In this document: positions 4,772-7,088 of the stretch, piece by piece
Numbering within the stretch: position 1 is the first letter of the stretch
Layout: every line of letters begins with the position of its first letter
Assembly: GCA_934102055.1 (NCBI GenBank)
Contig: CAKOSE010000034.1
Span: 1-7,088 of the forward strand
Length of the DNA stretch: 7,088 nt
Direction of reading: 5' to 3'
Source: an uncultured Bacilli bacterium
GTDB lineage: Bacteria > Bacillota_I > Bacilli_A > RF39 > UBA660
Program-made: the position numbers and the translations under genes
The notes under the pieces: generated by a model
Database searches by the model: none
Told to the model about the DNA's origin: nothing
What the model saw: the letters and a program-made list of their open reading frames with translations, nothing else

Positions 4772-5353
4772 ATGGAGAGAAAAACAATCTTAAATGATGA
4801 AGAATATTTGAGACAAATATCTCGACCTGTTGATTTAAATGATGAAACTTATAAGAAAGAAATAAAATTATTAGAACAATTTTGTCTTGAAACAGAATGT
4901 TTTGCTTTAGCAGCGGTGCAAATTGGTATTCCCAAAAGAATAATATATTTAAAAAACACAACTTTAGATGTACCTTTACAGAACATGAAACATAATGAAT
5001 CTAGGGTATTAATAAATCCAATTGTTACTTCTAGAAGAGGGCATACTAAATATTGGGAAGCATGCTTAAGTTGTTTAGATAATATGGGTTTAGTGAGTAG
5101 ACCATATGAAATTGATGTACAATACTATGATAAAAATGGTTTTGAAAATGTTCAAACATTTGAAGGTTTTGAAGCAACGGTTTTGTCCCATGAATTGGAT
5201 CATCTTGATGGAATTCTTCATATGGATGTAGCAGAGGAAGTTTTAAATATGCCATTAGAAGAAAGAAAACTCTATAGAGAAACACATCCTTATGAAGTTA
5301 TATCAAAAACATGTGATTATGATGAAATAATTGCCAAGAATAAAAAGAAATAA
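4772..5353 (+). CDS. def: Peptide deformylase, divergent motif 1
   Basis: This 193-residue metalloenzyme removes the formyl group from the starting Met of new proteins in the cytosol. ATG 4772 follows GGAGGA (4761-4766) by five bases; a GTG at 4757 lies upstream of this site and is not used. All three family motifs are present: CFALAAVQIG (43-52, usual GxGLAAxQIG), EACLS (96-100, metal ligand Cys98) and HELDHLDG (140-147, ligands His140 and His144, catalytic Glu141). The catalytic Gln50 is kept, but the two glycines of motif 1 are Cys43 and Ala45. EACLS has Ala for the usual Gly. The tail from about residue 150 is longer than in short bacterial types. Own promoter, no operon partner. It may be a housekeeping copy or a divergent second one; activity is likely since metal ligands and Glu are intact. 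Confidence 0.88.
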   Translation: MERKTILNDEEYLRQISRPVDLNDETYKKEIKLLEQFCLETECFALAAVQIGIPKRIIYLKNTTLDVPLQNMKHNESRVLINPIVTSRRGHTKYWEACLSCLDNMGLVSRPYEIDVQYYDKNGFENVQTFEGFEATVLSHELDHLDGILHMDVAEEVLNMPLEERKLYRETHPYEVISKTCDYDEIIAKNKKK

Positions 5354-5384
5354 CTTGTAAGAATATAAAGTTTGTAAAAATGTA

Positions 5385-5412
5385 TTGCAATATTTTTATC
5401 ATTTGTTAATAT
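5385..5412 (+). promoter_or_regulatory. Promoter of the 5448 gene
   Basis: TTGCAA (5385-5390), 16 bases, then TAATAT (5407-5412) with TG at 5404-5405. It lies between the deformylase stop (5353) and the next start, and no terminator is seen before it, so read-through from the deformylase is also possible. Confidence 0.55.
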
Positions 5413-5447
5413 TTTATTAGAAGTTAAAGCGAAAGGATTTGATATAA

Positions 5448-5927
5448 GTGCTAAGTGATTATACTTGTTTAAATAATAAAACATTTGAAATTGAAGAAGA
5501 AAATGATAGTATCCCTGTTGATAAGCAATTAGCAAAGGCAATTTCTATATTAAATCAAAAAGGTTATTTGGTAGAAATGTTTAGTAGAGCTAGAATAACA
5601 AAACCATTTTTAATTGGTGCTTTAGTTCATGACTTAATTGAACAAGAGTTACTAGTGGTAAATGAAAATACAAAAGATAAAATAAAAAAAGTAATTAATA
5701 ATTCAGATTATGAAGCAACACTTATATGCTTTAAAAATGAATATAAATTCGATAAGTTACCTACCGGATATAAACTAATTGGTAAAAATTTACACTATAA
5801 TTTAAAAATTCTAAAAGATAGTGAAAACATTGAAACAAAAGAATTAATTGAATTATATAAAGAACATGAGGAGAGTATTAAAAATTTAGAAAATTGGGCA
5901 ATTGATTTGCCAAAAAATAATAGGTAA
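5448..5927 (+). CDS. Hypothetical protein, 159 residues
   Basis: I do not recognise this protein with confidence. It starts at GTG 5448 with GAAAGGA (5431-5437) ten bases upstream; no ATG offers a better start. The N-terminus LSDYTCLNNKTFEIEE leads to IPVDKQLAKAISILNQKGYLVEMF (residues 22-45), and the end is KELIELYKEHEESIKNLENWAIDLP (131-155). This layout (acidic start, 'two-helix plus rising loop' with NQKGY, final helix ending in W-x-x-x-LP) resembles small Firmicutes proteins in which NxKGY is followed by a Cys/His metal-type motif; that motif is absent here (EMFSRARITKPF instead). If the relation is real, this member has lost the metal site. It is soluble, with no membrane span. A strong terminator follows, so it is the last gene of its unit. 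Confidence 0.8.
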   Translation: MLSDYTCLNNKTFEIEEENDSIPVDKQLAKAISILNQKGYLVEMFSRARITKPFLIGALVHDLIEQELLVVNENTKDKIKKVINNSDYEATLICFKNEYKFDKLPTGYKLIGKNLHYNLKILKDSENIETKELIELYKEHEESIKNLENWAIDLPKNNR

Positions 5928-5949
5928 ATTGAATAGTTAAATACTTAAT

Positions 5950-5980
5950 ATCAATTCTTAAGATGGAATTGATTTTTTTT
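5950..5980 (+). terminator. Intrinsic terminator of the 5448 gene
   Basis: ATCAATTC (5950-5957) pairs with GAATTGAT (5966-5973), loop of 8 bases, then seven T. The 8-bp stem is identical to that at 978-1001, with a different loop. Confidence 0.88.
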
Positions 5981-5982
5981 AG

Positions 5983-6010
5983 TTGGTATAGTAATATTTA
6001 ATTATATAAG
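5983..6010 (+). promoter_or_regulatory. Likely promoter of the P-type ATPase gene
   Basis: TTGGTA (5983-5988), 16 bases, then TATAAG (6005-6010). An alternative -10, TATACT, is at 6013-6018 without a -35. It lies directly after the terminator, so the ATPase is independently transcribed. Confidence 0.45.
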
Positions 6011-6035
6011 AATATACTATTTTTGAGGAGATAAT

Positions 6036-7088
6036 ATGGAAATTAAGGGTTTAAATGATAAAGAAGTGCTTGAATTAAGGGAGAAGTACGGGAAAAATGA
6101 AATAGTTACTAATAAAAAAGAGAATTTTATAGTTAAAATAATTCATATTATTTGTGAACCAATGTTTTTGCTTCTTATTGCCGCATCAACAATTTATTTT
6201 GTGCTTGGTGAGGTAAGAGATGGAGTTATAATGTTTATATTTATTTTTGGAATAATAATTATAGATATTATACAAGAATGGAAAACCGATAAAACTTTAA
6301 ATGCATTAAAAGATTTATCTGAGCCTAAAATAAAAGTTTTAAGAAATAATGAAAAGATATTAATACCTAGTTGCGAACTTGTACCAAATGACATTATGTA
6401 TGTACATGAAGGGGTTAAAATACCTGCAGATGGTTATGTATTAAAATGTAGTGGATTAAAAGTTGATGAATCAAGTTTGACAGGAGAATCAGTTGGTGTC
6501 TTTAAGAGTTGCGATAATAATAACTCTAAGGATTATTGGAAGAGTAATTATATATATCAAGGTACTTTAGTTGAACAAGGTACTGGAATAATTAAAGTAG
6601 ATAAAATTGGTAATGAAACTGAGTATGGGAAAATAGGTATCAATATAAATAAGGCAAGTAGTGGTAAAACACCCCTTGAAAAGCAAACTGATGCCCTAGT
6701 AAAAATATGCGCATTAATTGCTTTAGTATTATTCCTACTAGTTACTATTCTAACATTTATTAATTTATCTAATTTGAGTTTTTCTGATAGATTAGTAAAA
6801 AGCATCTTATCAGGTGTTACTCTTGCAATGTCTTTGATACCAGAAGAGTACCCAGTTGTTTTAACAGTATTTTTATCAATGGGTGCATGGAGACTTGCAA
6901 AAAAGAATTCACTTGTAAAAAAACTTTCTTCAGTTGAAACACTTGGTGCAGTATCAGTGTTATGTGTTGACAAAACAGGAACAATTACAAAAAATATAAT
7001 GGAAGTTGCAGATATTAAAACAGATAATGTTAAAGAATTTATTACTAATATGTGTTTATCATGTGAAGAAGAAACATATGATCCTATG
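6036..7088 (+). CDS. P-type cation-transporting ATPase (3' partial)
   Basis: ATG 6036 follows GAGGAG by five bases, and the frame stays open to the window end (351 codons, roughly 40% of a usual 850-900). The enzyme pumps a cation across the cell membrane using ATP. Visible order: N-terminal cation-ATPase region (1-32, GLNDKEVLELREKYGKNEI), membrane helices M1 and M2 (about 33-80), actuator domain with SSLTGES (146-152), M3 (about 222-243), M4 (about 256-282) with the ion-site motif IPEEYPVVLT (268-277), then VLCVDKTGTITKN with phosphorylated Asp312. M4 has PEEYP, where calcium pumps of the SERCA type have PEGLP. This PEE[FY]P form is known in a group of bacterial P2-like ATPases, and the ion is not settled by it (calcium, manganese or magnesium are options). 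The nucleotide-binding domain and M5 onward are outside the window. Confidence 0.92.
   Translation, partial: MEIKGLNDKEVLELREKYGKNEIVTNKKENFIVKIIHIICEPMFLLLIAASTIYFVLGEVRDGVIMFIFIFGIIIIDIIQEWKTDKTLNALKDLSEPKIKVLRNNEKILIPSCELVPNDIMYVHEGVKIPADGYVLKCSGLKVDESSLTGESVGVFKSCDNNNSKDYWKSNYIYQGTLVEQGTGIIKVDKIGNETEYGKIGININKASSGKTPLEKQTDALVKICALIALVLFLLVTILTFINLSNLSFSDRLVKSILSGVTLAMSLIPEEYPVVLTVFLSMGAWRLAKKNSLVKKLSSVETLGAVSVLCVDKTGTITKNIMEVADIKTDNVKEFITNMCLSCEEETYDPM

Noticed and set aside
6194..6973. Minus-strand open frames inside the ATPase gene
   Set aside because: They lie fully inside a strongly conserved plus-strand gene, lack start signals and have no recognisable motifs. Similar antisense frames inside the 2285, ATP-grasp and deformylase genes were dropped for the same reason.

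Overview
The window is very AT-rich, with genes on short intergenic spacers, strong AGGAGG-type ribosome binding sites and repeated use of one extended -10 promoter core (TGTTATAAT and close variants). TGG is the only Trp codon seen and no real gene reads through TGA, so the code looks standard. This points to a low-GC Firmicutes or Mycoplasmatota-like bacterium. I cannot name the species.

The left half (1-3375) looks like the decayed remains of mobilizable-element DNA. The window opens inside the 3' end of a gene that may be a MobV/Pre relaxase tail. After a terminator comes a site built like a MobV origin of transfer (309-357), then a small unknown gene on the minus strand (362-775). Divergent promoters follow, then a structured leader RNA with its own terminator (862-1007). 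A short ORF (1038-1340) comes next and is fused in frame to a MobV remnant. The relaxase metal-site motif HxDExxPHxH is cut by a TAA exactly where Glu is expected. A 275-residue protein with a possible papain-like Cys-His-Asp arrangement follows (2285-3112), then a second structured RNA with promoter and terminator (3147-3250), and a second, directly repeated oriT-like site (3301-3340). The roughly 3 kb between the two sites could be an element inserted by Pre-type recombination.

The middle (3376-4674) holds an ATP-grasp protein of the R2K (CDC123-related) type, followed directly by a partial third copy of the leader RNA and two terminators. A KilA-N domain fragment broken at both ends comes next.

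The right part (4772-7088) looks like ordinary chromosome: a peptide deformylase with an altered first motif, an unrecognised 159-residue protein, and the first 351 codons of a P-type cation ATPase that runs off the window. Each has its own promoter or terminator, so no long operon is visible.

The most interesting signal is the RNA family. Three loci share an ordered layout of hairpin, GCACCA, a 12-13 nt linker, and a second hairpin. In the two complete copies that second hairpin begins CUCGA, has a UUUA loop and shows a compensating base-pair change. I could not match the RNA to any class I know.
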